Shown here: one piece after another, positions 25,599 to 32,899 of the stretch
Numbering within the stretch: the first letter of the stretch is position 1
Layout of the letters: the number at the start of each line of letters is the position of its first letter
Source of the DNA: Candidatus Roizmanbacteria bacterium GW2011_GWC1_37_12
GTDB lineage: Bacteria > Patescibacteriota > Microgenomatia > UBA1406 > GWC2-37-13
Length of the DNA: 64,000 nt
Assembly (NCBI GenBank): GCA_000991135.1
Contig: LBST01000002.1
Span: forward strand, 1-64,000
Reading direction: 5' to 3'
Notes under the pieces: generated by a model
What the model saw: the letters and a program-made list of their open reading frames with translations, nothing else
Told to the model about the DNA's origin: nothing
Databases searched by the model: none
Program-made: the position numbers and the translations under genes

Positions 25599-26093
25599 AT
25601 GAGATATCTATATATCTTAATAATTTTTTTAAGAATACTTTTTGCTCTTTTAATCTTTAGATTACCGCAACTTTCAGTAATTGTATCATTTTTTCTCGAC
25701 GTAGTTGACGGCGATTTCGCGCCATCTGCCATAACTAAAAAACAATATCAGTTTGTAGATAAAACTGTTGATTTTTTTGTTTATATCTTTGAAATGATTT
25801 ATGCCTGGATCAATTTTCGAGACTTTAGATTATTTTTGCTGGCGCTCCTCCTTTGGAGATTTATAGGAATGGTTGTTTTTTATATAACTAAAAACAGACG
25901 GTATTTTATTATCTTTGGTAATTATTTTGAGAATGCTTTTTATGTGATTTTCTTTAATTTCATCGTCATCAATTTTGTCTTTACATTAATAACCGTTTTT
26001 GCCTTCAAACTTTTCCAAGAATGGTTCATCCACGTCGCCGATCTATCAGTAAGAGAGGATATTTTCAAGAAGAAAAGAAACTGGAAAAAATAA
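25599..26093 (+). CDS. Membrane protein, possibly a degenerate CDP-alcohol phosphatidyltransferase
   Basis: This 164-aa protein has about five hydrophobic spans. Near residue 33 it carries FFLDVVDGDFAPSAITKKQYQFVDKTVD, which matches the spacing D-x2-D-G-x2-A...D-x3-D of CDP-alcohol phosphatidyltransferases, except that the conserved Arg after Ala is Pro and the conserved Gly is missing. It may be a divergent phospholipid-headgroup enzyme or a relative that has lost the activity. I start at the ATG at 25599; the track's longer start overlaps lepA. Divergent from lepA, with an NRAMP gene downstream. Confidence 0.5.
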   Translation: MRYLYILIIFLRILFALLIFRLPQLSVIVSFFLDVVDGDFAPSAITKKQYQFVDKTVDFFVYIFEMIYAWINFRDFRLFLLALLLWRFIGMVVFYITKNRRYFIIFGNYFENAFYVIFFNFIVINFVFTLITVFAFKLFQEWFIHVADLSVREDIFKKKRNWKK

Positions 26094-26117
26094 GTAATAA
26101 TATAACAATTTTTTGTT

Positions 26118-26123
26118 TATAAT
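26118..26123 (+). promoter_or_regulatory. -10 box of the NRAMP-like gene
   Basis: TATAAT ends 6 nt before the ATG at 26130, in the 36-bp gap after the upstream gene. Confidence 0.45.
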
Positions 26124-26129
26124 AATGTA

Positions 26130-27398
26130 ATGATCGCAAAGATCAGCCAATATCTAAAGAAATTCAAATATAGACTGCTGATTTTCTTAGCTATTTTAGG
26201 GCCGGGGATTATTACCGCTGTTGCCGATAACGACGCCGGAGGCGTCGCCACCTATACAGTAGCGGCCTCACTTTTTGGTATGGCTTCTCGCTTTCTCATC
26301 ATCCCTGAAGCGATTTTACTCGCAGTTACCCAAGACGTCGGCGCCCGAATCGCTATTGTCACCAGAAAAGGACTCGGAAGTCTGATAAGAGAAAGATACG
26401 GAGTAGCAATTTCCATGTTCATTTTTGCTCTGTACTTTATTACTAACCAAGGTGTCGTTCTTCAAAATGTTTCTGGACTCAAATCCGCCTTTCAACTTTT
26501 TAATCTCCCTTGGCAACTTTTTCTTATTCTTACTTGTATTTTTCTAATTCTTATCGTCATTAAATTTAATTACAAAAAACTACAAAATATATTTCTATTT
26601 ATGATTTTGTTTTATTTTGCCTATGTTGTTTCAGCAGTCCTATCTCGACCCAACTGGGGAGATGCCATGAGAGAAAGTTTTGTCTGGCCGAAAAATATAA
26701 ATGTCGGCGATTTTAAGTTTTGGTTCTCGAGAATCGCTGTTCTTGGTACGACAATTACGGCTTGGGGTCAATTTTTCATCTCAAGTTTTATCCTCGATAA
26801 AAATCTGACACCATCTCATCTTAAAGCAGAGAAAACGGAAATTTTTTTGGGCGCCATTGTCACTAGCTTTTTCTCTCTCATGATGGCTGTTGCCGTTACC
26901 TATACTCTGTTTGTCAACAATATCAAAGTATCTGACGGTTATTCAGCTGCTTTAGCGATGACTCCTTTGGCAGGAAAGCTTTCTACTCTTCTTTTTTCTT
27001 TTGGTTTGCTTGGCGCCTCGATTCTTGGCCTGACCATTGTTCCTTTGGCTACAGCCTATGTTTTTTCCGAGATGTTTGGCTTTGAAGGTAGCTTGGATGC
27101 CAATTTCAAAAAAGGCAGGCTTTTCTACAGTTTTTTCATCATCCAGATTGTCATCTCTCTTATAATTTCCCTCTTTCCTCATACATCGCTTTTTCAGCTG
27201 ACTCTTTACGCAGACTTCTTAAACGGCGCCATGCTTCCGATTATTTTTTTCTTTTTGATTAGGTTTTCCGGAGACGAGGAGATTATGGGAAAATACAGGG
27301 TTGCTGGTTTTTCAAGATTTGTTATAGTTGCCTCTGCCATTATTATTACCGGAGCGGTTCTTATTACATTTTTAGGAAAGATATTTAATTTTAGCTGA
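26130..27398 (+). CDS. NRAMP-related divalent metal transporter
   Basis: This 422-aa membrane protein has about eleven spans. TM1 reads LGPGIITAVADNDAGGVATY and a later span LGTTITAWGQFFISSFIL, the arrangement of NRAMP-family transporters. However, the canonical DPGN of TM1 and the MPH metal-binding motif of TM6 are replaced, as in the NRAMP-related (NRMT-like) group for which magnesium transport has been described. The metal is therefore uncertain: magnesium or manganese are the main candidates. It overlaps the convergent wzt-like gene by 8 nt at the 3' end. Confidence 0.85.
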   Translation: MIAKISQYLKKFKYRLLIFLAILGPGIITAVADNDAGGVATYTVAASLFGMASRFLIIPEAILLAVTQDVGARIAIVTRKGLGSLIRERYGVAISMFIFALYFITNQGVVLQNVSGLKSAFQLFNLPWQLFLILTCIFLILIVIKFNYKKLQNIFLFMILFYFAYVVSAVLSRPNWGDAMRESFVWPKNINVGDFKFWFSRIAVLGTTITAWGQFFISSFILDKNLTPSHLKAEKTEIFLGAIVTSFFSLMMAVAVTYTLFVNNIKVSDGYSAALAMTPLAGKLSTLLFSFGLLGASILGLTIVPLATAYVFSEMFGFEGSLDANFKKGRLFYSFFIIQIVISLIISLFPHTSLFQLTLYADFLNGAMLPIIFFFLIRFSGDEEIMGKYRVAGFSRFVIVASAIIITGAVLITFLGKIFNFS

Positions 27399-28110
27399 TA
27401 GTCTGGCGGTACTTTTCAATTCCTTCTTTAGTTTCACCAAAATAGACCTGCTTACCGCTGTCCAAAACCAACACTTTATGACAGTAGTTTTCAATTTGTT
27501 CTGACGAATGGGTTACTAAAACTAAAGTTGCTCCCTGCTTTTGAAATTCTTTAATTCTTGTTAGGCATTTTTCCTGGAAACGAATGTCACCGACAGCCAA
27601 AATCTCGTCAACCAATAAAATGTCTGGTTTTTCGGCGACGGCGACGGAAAAAGCCAGTCTCATATACATTCCTGATGAATAATGTTTAACCGGCTGGTCC
27701 ATAAAATCATGAAGTTCGGAAAAATCGACGATTCCTTTGTAAAGCCTATCCATCTCTTTTCTTTTTATGCCGAGAATCGAAGCGTTAAGATAGGCGTTTT
27801 CCTTGCCTGTTAGCTCCGGATGAAAACCCGCTCCAAGCTCGATTAAAGGAGCCACCCGTCCGGAAACGGTGATTCTGCCGTCTGATGGCTTGGTGACGCC
27901 GGCAATAATCTTTAAAAGAGTCGATTTTCCCGATCCGTTCCGACCAAGAATTCCCAGCGACTCTCCCTTTTTTATTTCAAAATTCAGATGGGACAGAGCG
28001 CTTAATAAATATTTGGTTGATTGTCCGGAAAATAAAGCCGGCAAAAATTCCTTGAAAGTTCGTTGTTTTTGCAAAGAATAAAGTTTTGTTAAATTTTCTG
28101 CTTTTATCAT
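27391..28110 (-). CDS. Polysaccharide ABC exporter, ATP-binding subunit (Wzt/KpsT type)
   Basis: The ATPase of an ABC-2 exporter for surface polysaccharide. Walker A is GRNGSGKST, the signature YSSGMYMRLAFS, Walker B ILLVDE, and the H-loop THSS. The stretch LIELGAGFHPELTGKENAYLN is typical of Wzt/TagH proteins. At about 239 aa it lacks the C-terminal glycan-binding domain found on some Wzt proteins. I prefer the start at MIKAENL (28110), one base after the permease stop; the track start at 28128 is possible. It is the last gene of a five-gene operon. Confidence 0.92.
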   Translation of the reverse strand: MIKAENLTKLYSLQKQRTFKEFLPALFSGQSTKYLLSALSHLNFEIKKGESLGILGRNGSGKSTLLKIIAGVTKPSDGRITVSGRVAPLIELGAGFHPELTGKENAYLNASILGIKRKEMDRLYKGIVDFSELHDFMDQPVKHYSSGMYMRLAFSVAVAEKPDILLVDEILAVGDIRFQEKCLTRIKEFQKQGATLVLVTHSSEQIENYCHKVLVLDSGKQVYFGETKEGIEKYRQTIS

Positions 28111-28111
28111 A

Positions 28112-28912
28112 TTAAACGTAGTCGGCAAATTTTCCTTCCAACTTTTTAAATATTAAAAAAGCGACCAGAAAGAAAATTAAAGAAGATAGAGCGGCAATTT
28201 TTAAGCTGTTTAGATTGGGCGGCGAATCGGTAAATATCACCTGGCGGTAGGCGTTGATTATCACCGACATCGGATTCAAAGAAAAGATAAACCGGTACTT
28301 TTCCGGAAACTGTTCGACTGGGTAGATCACCGGAGTCAGATAAAACCAAAGCGAGACAATGAGAGTCAGAAGATATTGGATGTCCCTATAAAATAGATTT
28401 AAAGTCGATATTAAAAGCGAAAATCCAGCGGTGAAAATCAATTGAATAATAAATATCGGAATAACCCAGATAACCTGGGGTGTCAAAGCAGTTTTATAAT
28501 AAATAAAAAACGGTACAAGCACCAAACAAGAATAAAAAAAATCAACCATTTTGGCAATAATAGTGCCGTAAACCAGAATTTCCCTCGGAAAGTAAATCTT
28601 TGTGATTAACGATGAGTTACTCGTCAAAGAATTGACCGATGACGAAAGACTCAAGGCAAAAAAATTCCAGGGCAAAAGACCGACGACTAAAAATATGATA
28701 TAAGGAACCGAATAAAAAGACACCCTGAAGACTGTCGAAAAAACAAAAGATAAAACAACTATCTGGAAGAGGGGATTAAGAACAACCCAGGCATAACCGA
28801 GGATTGATTGCTTATACCTTTGAGAAATCTCTCTGTAGGCAAGATTAAAAAGCAGCTCCCGATAGGAAAAAAATAGCTTTATATTGGCGAAAAGTTTCTT
28901 GACTTTATCCAT
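28112..28912 (-). CDS. Polysaccharide ABC exporter, permease subunit (Wzm/KpsM type)
   Basis: An ABC-2 permease with six hydrophobic spans. It carries the family hallmarks: LFNLAYREISQRYKQSILGYAWVVLNPL near the N terminus and LNPMSVIINAYRQVIF near the C terminus. With the ATPase directly downstream it forms the exporter that flips lipid-linked polysaccharide across the membrane. Spacing of 2 nt from the upstream GT2 gene supports one transcript. Confidence 0.92.
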   Translation of the reverse strand: MDKVKKLFANIKLFFSYRELLFNLAYREISQRYKQSILGYAWVVLNPLFQIVVLSFVFSTVFRVSFYSVPYIIFLVVGLLPWNFFALSLSSSVNSLTSNSSLITKIYFPREILVYGTIIAKMVDFFYSCLVLVPFFIYYKTALTPQVIWVIPIFIIQLIFTAGFSLLISTLNLFYRDIQYLLTLIVSLWFYLTPVIYPVEQFPEKYRFIFSLNPMSVIINAYRQVIFTDSPPNLNSLKIAALSSLIFFLVAFLIFKKLEGKFADYV

Positions 28913-28914
28913 AC

Positions 28915-29649
28915 TTATATTTTATCACTTTGATCTAAGAGAAAGCTAGCTTTTATAAAACCAGATACATTCCTTAATCTCTCAACTACAAACTTCCAAT
29001 TGAATTTAATAATATCCTTATGCTTAAAATATAACCTCCACCAATTAACCATGTCCTGCCTCGCCTTAAAATTTCCCATCGTTTTTGTCGTCGTCATGTG
29101 ATTATGAAGAACTTTAGCGTCTTTAACGATCCCCATTTTATATCCGGCTTTTTTAAATCTCAAAAAAAAATCCACATCTTCAAGATAGGCAAAAAATCTC
29201 TCGTCAAATCCTTTCAATTTTTTAAAGACATTAGTTTTTATTAGTAAGCAAGCAGCAGTCAGCCCGTCTAATTCGTAATTCGTAATTCGTAATTCTTTAA
29301 TTAATTTAATCTTTCCATAGGGAAATACTTGATAACCGTAATTTTCAACTTCCCCATTCGGGTTAACCAAAATAGGGGATACTGCATCCAATTTACTTTT
29401 TTCTGCCACTTCGATTAAACGTTTAATCGAAGTATCATCATAGAATTCAATATCATCATTCAATATCAGCATCCACTTTGTCTTGACATCTTTTGCCCCC
29501 TTATTGACGCCTCCAGCAAACCCTAAGTTTTTCTTTTTATTATCAATAATAACGACTTTGTAAGGTTTGTCTTTAAAGTAATTTAATAAGTATTTTAAAC
29601 CTTTTACGTTATTTAAAGTTGGAATAACCACCGTTATCTTCACTTTCAT
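28915..29649 (-). CDS. GT2 glycosyltransferase (rhamnosyltransferase-like)
   Basis: A cytoplasmic GT-A glycosyltransferase of family 2. VVIPTLNN opens the nucleotide-binding fold, NDDIEF is the DxD-type metal site (about residues 64-69), and GFDERFFAYLEDVDFFLRFKKAGY is typical of the WbbL-like rhamnosyltransferase subgroup. The IKELRITNYELDG stretch is encoded by a TAATTCG tandem repeat (about 29267-29300) in a loop. It lies between the transketolase pair and the ABC exporter, so it probably adds a residue to the exported glycan. Confidence 0.88.
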   Translation of the reverse strand: MKVKITVVIPTLNNVKGLKYLLNYFKDKPYKVVIIDNKKKNLGFAGGVNKGAKDVKTKWMLILNDDIEFYDDTSIKRLIEVAEKSKLDAVSPILVNPNGEVENYGYQVFPYGKIKLIKELRITNYELDGLTAACLLIKTNVFKKLKGFDERFFAYLEDVDFFLRFKKAGYKMGIVKDAKVLHNHMTTTKTMGNFKARQDMVNWWRLYFKHKDIIKFNWKFVVERLRNVSGFIKASFLLDQSDKI

Positions 29650-29656
29650 AGCAGTA

Positions 29657-30670
29657 TTATAACAGTATTTTTCTTACCGATTTTATTATCGCCTCGCTAT
29701 CTATTTCTTCATAACGTAAAAGTTCTTCTGTTAAACCAGAACAAGGTATCTTACGAACACAAAGATGAACAAAATTAGTAATTCGTTGTTGAAGATTATT
29801 GACTAATAGAGATGAGATGGCTTCGCCGATCCCACCATAAGGATAATGGTCTTCGACTACTATAATATTTTTATATTCTTCAGTTAATTTGATAATTGTT
29901 TTTTCATCCAATGGCTTAACAGAATAACAATCCAACACTAAAGCGTCTATTCCTTCCTCGATAAGTTCCTTTTGTGCCTTTAATGCCTCGTGGACTGTTA
30001 TCCCTGCCGCTATAATCAGTATTTTTAATTTTTCATTTTTAGTTTTTAATTTAAAAATCTTGCTTCCTCCCATCTTAAATCTTTCATTTTCACTATAAAT
30101 AATGGGCGTTTTATTTCTTGTCAGTCTCAAATAAAATATTCCTTTATTTGCTGCCATAAGCTTAGTTAATTTTTTAGCTGATACGGCATCTGCCGGATAA
30201 AAAACAACGCTGTTTAAAATACTGCGAAACATGGCAATATCTTCAAGTCCCATCTGGGATGGGCCGTCGGCTCCTATCGAAACACCGGAGTGAGAACCGA
30301 CTATATTTAAGGACCCTGACCCGCTTTTACTAACTTGACTATATTGGGCCATCCTTACCTGATCAAACGTTTGGGTAAGAAAAGAAGCGAATGTGGAAAG
30401 AAAAGGAATATAGCCAATTTTTGAAAGACCCAAAGCAACGCTCATCATATTCTCTTCAGCGATGAACATCTCAAAAAACCGATCGGGAAATCTTTTTTGA
30501 AATTCATTTTCAAAGGTAGAATTGGCTACTTCAGCATCAAGAACGACGACGTTTTGATTTTCTTTACCAAGTTCAACCAGAGCTTCGCCATAAGCTCCTC
30601 GCGTGGAGTAGAAACTTGATTCCGAAATTCTTACTTTAAGTCTATTTAAAACTTTTTGAATTTTTTTCAT
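29657..30670 (-). CDS. Transketolase, C-terminal subunit
   Basis: The pyrimidine-binding and C-terminal half of a two-subunit transketolase. It contains the catalytic Glu region (FIAEENMMSVALGLSKIGYIPF), GSHSGVSIGADGPSQMGLEDIAMFR, and a C-terminal domain with DCYSVKPLDEKTI and VVEDHYPYGGIG. The partner N-terminal subunit lies directly upstream and overlaps by 4 nt. Split transketolases are normal in many archaea and CPR bacteria, so this is not a frameshift. An AT-rich repeat adds KLKTKNEKLK before the C-terminal domain. Its place within a glycan operon is unusual. Confidence 0.92.
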   Translation of the reverse strand: MKKIQKVLNRLKVRISESSFYSTRGAYGEALVELGKENQNVVVLDAEVANSTFENEFQKRFPDRFFEMFIAEENMMSVALGLSKIGYIPFLSTFASFLTQTFDQVRMAQYSQVSKSGSGSLNIVGSHSGVSIGADGPSQMGLEDIAMFRSILNSVVFYPADAVSAKKLTKLMAANKGIFYLRLTRNKTPIIYSENERFKMGGSKIFKLKTKNEKLKILIIAAGITVHEALKAQKELIEEGIDALVLDCYSVKPLDEKTIIKLTEEYKNIIVVEDHYPYGGIGEAISSLLVNNLQQRITNFVHLCVRKIPCSGLTEELLRYEEIDSEAIIKSVRKILL

Positions 30671-31485
30671 TTGTCTAATTCTTTTATCGCTAATCTCAAC
30701 TCCTTTTTATCAAGTGTCTTTCCATGCCAGTTTTCTTTATTTTCCAAAAAAGACACACCCTTACCTTTGATTGTTTTGGCAATGACCATTTTAGGTTTTG
30801 AAGCATGCGTTCCCGAAGAAACCTTTTTAAAAGCTCTATATATTTCACTTATTACATGTCCATTTTCAATAATAATTGTTTCCCAACCAAAAGCCCTAGC
30901 TTTTTTCTCATAGTTATAGATGTCCCAACCTTCTTCAGTTTCCCCATACTGTCCGAGACGATTAACGTCTATTATTGCTATTAAATTATTTAATTTATAG
31001 TAGGCGGCAATTTCCATCGCCTCCCAAACCTGTCCCTCGGCCATTTCAGAATCTCCTAAAAGTACCCAAATCTTTGGCTCTCTCTTTATTTTTAATTTTT
31101 TATTCTTAATTCTCAATTTTACTCCGAGCGCCATTCCTACACCAACAGATAATCCTTGCCCTAGGCTTCCTGCTGCTACATCAATAAAATCAAGTTTTGG
31201 AACAGGATGGCCCTCATACGGCGAGCCAAATTTTCTCAGTCGATTTACCCAATCAGAGGGAACAACGCCCAAAGCCGAATAAAGAGCATACAAAAGCGGT
31301 GCAGCGTGACCTTTGGAAAGAAGGAATTTGTCGTTTTTATCAAAAAATCCTCTGAAAAATAAGGTTGTTAAAAGCTCGACTGCTGAAAGCGAAGAAGTCG
31401 GATGACCGCTTCCTGCATTTGTTGTCGAAACTAAGATTTCATATCTGACTTTTTTGCAAATTTCTCTTAATTTACCTTCATCCAT
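30667..31485 (-). CDS. Transketolase, N-terminal (TPP-binding) subunit
   Basis: Carries the TPP-binding half: STTNAGSGHPTSSLSAVELL, the KGHAAPLLYALYSALG region, and LLGDSEMAEGQVWEA with ID-x-NRLGQYG, the GDG-type thiamine motif. I favour the ATG at 31485 (MDEGKLRE) over the track start, since the added residues are not family-like. It is the first gene of the operon tktN-tktC-GT2-wzm-wzt. A repeat-derived insert (KLRIKNKKLKIKREPK) lies just before the GDS motif. Confidence 0.92.
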   Translation of the reverse strand: MDEGKLREICKKVRYEILVSTTNAGSGHPTSSLSAVELLTTLFFRGFFDKNDKFLLSKGHAAPLLYALYSALGVVPSDWVNRLRKFGSPYEGHPVPKLDFIDVAAGSLGQGLSVGVGMALGVKLRIKNKKLKIKREPKIWVLLGDSEMAEGQVWEAMEIAAYYKLNNLIAIIDVNRLGQYGETEEGWDIYNYEKKARAFGWETIIIENGHVISEIYRAFKKVSSGTHASKPKMVIAKTIKGKGVSFLENKENWHGKTLDKKELRLAIKELDK

Positions 31486-31557
31486 ATATTTAAGAGTAAC
31501 AAAATCTAATAAATAATCCAACAAAAACCATCATCTTCTTTCTTAGATTCTTTTTGG

Positions 31558-31563
31558 TAGAAT
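31558..31563 (+). promoter_or_regulatory. -10 box of the GT4 gene
   Basis: TAGAAT ends 6 nt before the ATG at 31570. Confidence 0.35.
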
Positions 31564-31569
31564 AAATGA

Positions 31570-32898
31570 ATGAATATTGCCTTTGAGATCAGCCCGATGA
31601 TGACTGCTTCCGGGTCATTCGGTGATAAATCCGGAGTCTACCGGTATACCTACGGTATGATAACTTCTTTCAGCAAGTATCTGAAAAAAAAAGACAGGAA
31701 ATCAAAAATCATTCTTTTCTCATTCAACTACGATTTTCTCAAACAACCTCTCAATCCGGAGCTATATGATCTTTTTAAAAACAATAACGTCGTTTACTTG
31801 GACAAATTATCAAAGCTTCGTAAGAAAAGATTCATCGACGGTGAATTTTTTGACATTCCTTTGATCAAGGGAATTTTAAAACCTTTTAATAGAATATTCG
31901 GACTAAAAACAATGTACTCTAAATTTTTGAATACGGTAAAATTTGAAAATTATCTGAAAGACCTAGATCGCGAGTTTAAAAAAAGATCGGTCACCCATAT
32001 CGTTCATTCGGAGACCAGTTTTTTTCCATTAAAGGAATACAAAAATATCATTACCATATACGATCTGACCGCTTTTATTGTGCCGGAGTTCCATCGGTCG
32101 GAGACCATTGACCTACAGACAAGGAAGTTAAAATTTGCCAAAAAACACTGCCAGGGGATAATCTGCATTAGCCAATCGACCAAAAGAGACCTATTGAACT
32201 ATTCCCGCGAGTTTAGACAAAAAAAAATTATGATCGGTTATCCAGGCGTAGAAGAATTATTCTTAAAAAATGTAAAATCAGATCATAACAAAAATCATCA
32301 TATTATTTGCCTTATAAATAATAAAAAGATCTCTATAAAATCTAAGAAATATTTTCTTTACTACGGTACCTTTGAACCAAGAAAGAATTTGAATTATCTC
32401 GTAAAAGCTTTTATCGATCTGATCGAATCTAAAAAAATTCCTGAAAATTTTAAACTTTTAATGATTGGGGGGAAAGGATGGGGTGATATAAGAACTAAAA
32501 TAATAGATTATCTTAAGGAAAATTACCCTGCTGAAGATAAAATACCGATAACCATATCTAATTTTATCAATGATAAAGACTTAATTAAAATAATTAAAAA
32601 TGCCTATGCTTTAGTTTATCCCAGTTTTTATGAAGGATTTGGTCTTCCTGTTCTTGAAAGCATGGTACTCGGAACACCGGTAATCTGTTCGGAAAATTCG
32701 TCGTTAACCGAAGTAGGCGGAGATTCGGTCTTATATGTCAACCCCAGAAATTTCAATGATTTAAAGGTTAAGATTTCTTACTTGATAAAAAATAAAAAGA
32801 TTGCTCATATAATGTCCAAGGATGGCTTGGAGCAAAGTAAGAAATTTAATTGGACTGACACCGCAAAAAAGTTCTACAAATTTATAAAAGAATTATAG
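31570..32898 (+). CDS. GT4-family glycosyltransferase
   Basis: A GT-B retaining glycosyltransferase (442 aa) with the C-terminal donor-binding domain of family 4: YYGTFEPRKNLNYLVKAF, then LVYPSFYEGFGLPVLESMVLGTPVI, the E-x7-E region. The N-terminal domain begins MNIAFEISPMMTASGSFGDKSG, typical of mannosyl- or rhamnosyl-adding enzymes that act on lipid-linked glycans. It is convergent with the next operon, ending 1 bp from it. The donor cannot be read from sequence. Confidence 0.88.
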   Translation: MNIAFEISPMMTASGSFGDKSGVYRYTYGMITSFSKYLKKKDRKSKIILFSFNYDFLKQPLNPELYDLFKNNNVVYLDKLSKLRKKRFIDGEFFDIPLIKGILKPFNRIFGLKTMYSKFLNTVKFENYLKDLDREFKKRSVTHIVHSETSFFPLKEYKNIITIYDLTAFIVPEFHRSETIDLQTRKLKFAKKHCQGIICISQSTKRDLLNYSREFRQKKIMIGYPGVEELFLKNVKSDHNKNHHIICLINNKKISIKSKKYFLYYGTFEPRKNLNYLVKAFIDLIESKKIPENFKLLMIGGKGWGDIRTKIIDYLKENYPAEDKIPITISNFINDKDLIKIIKNAYALVYPSFYEGFGLPVLESMVLGTPVICSENSSLTEVGGDSVLYVNPRNFNDLKVKISYLIKNKKIAHIMSKDGLEQSKKFNWTDTAKKFYKFIKEL

Positions 32899-32899
32899 T

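Noticed and set aside
29657-31524. Frameshifted single transketolase gene
   Set aside because: The halves end and start at proper domain borders with an ATGA overlap, and two-subunit transketolases are a known normal form.
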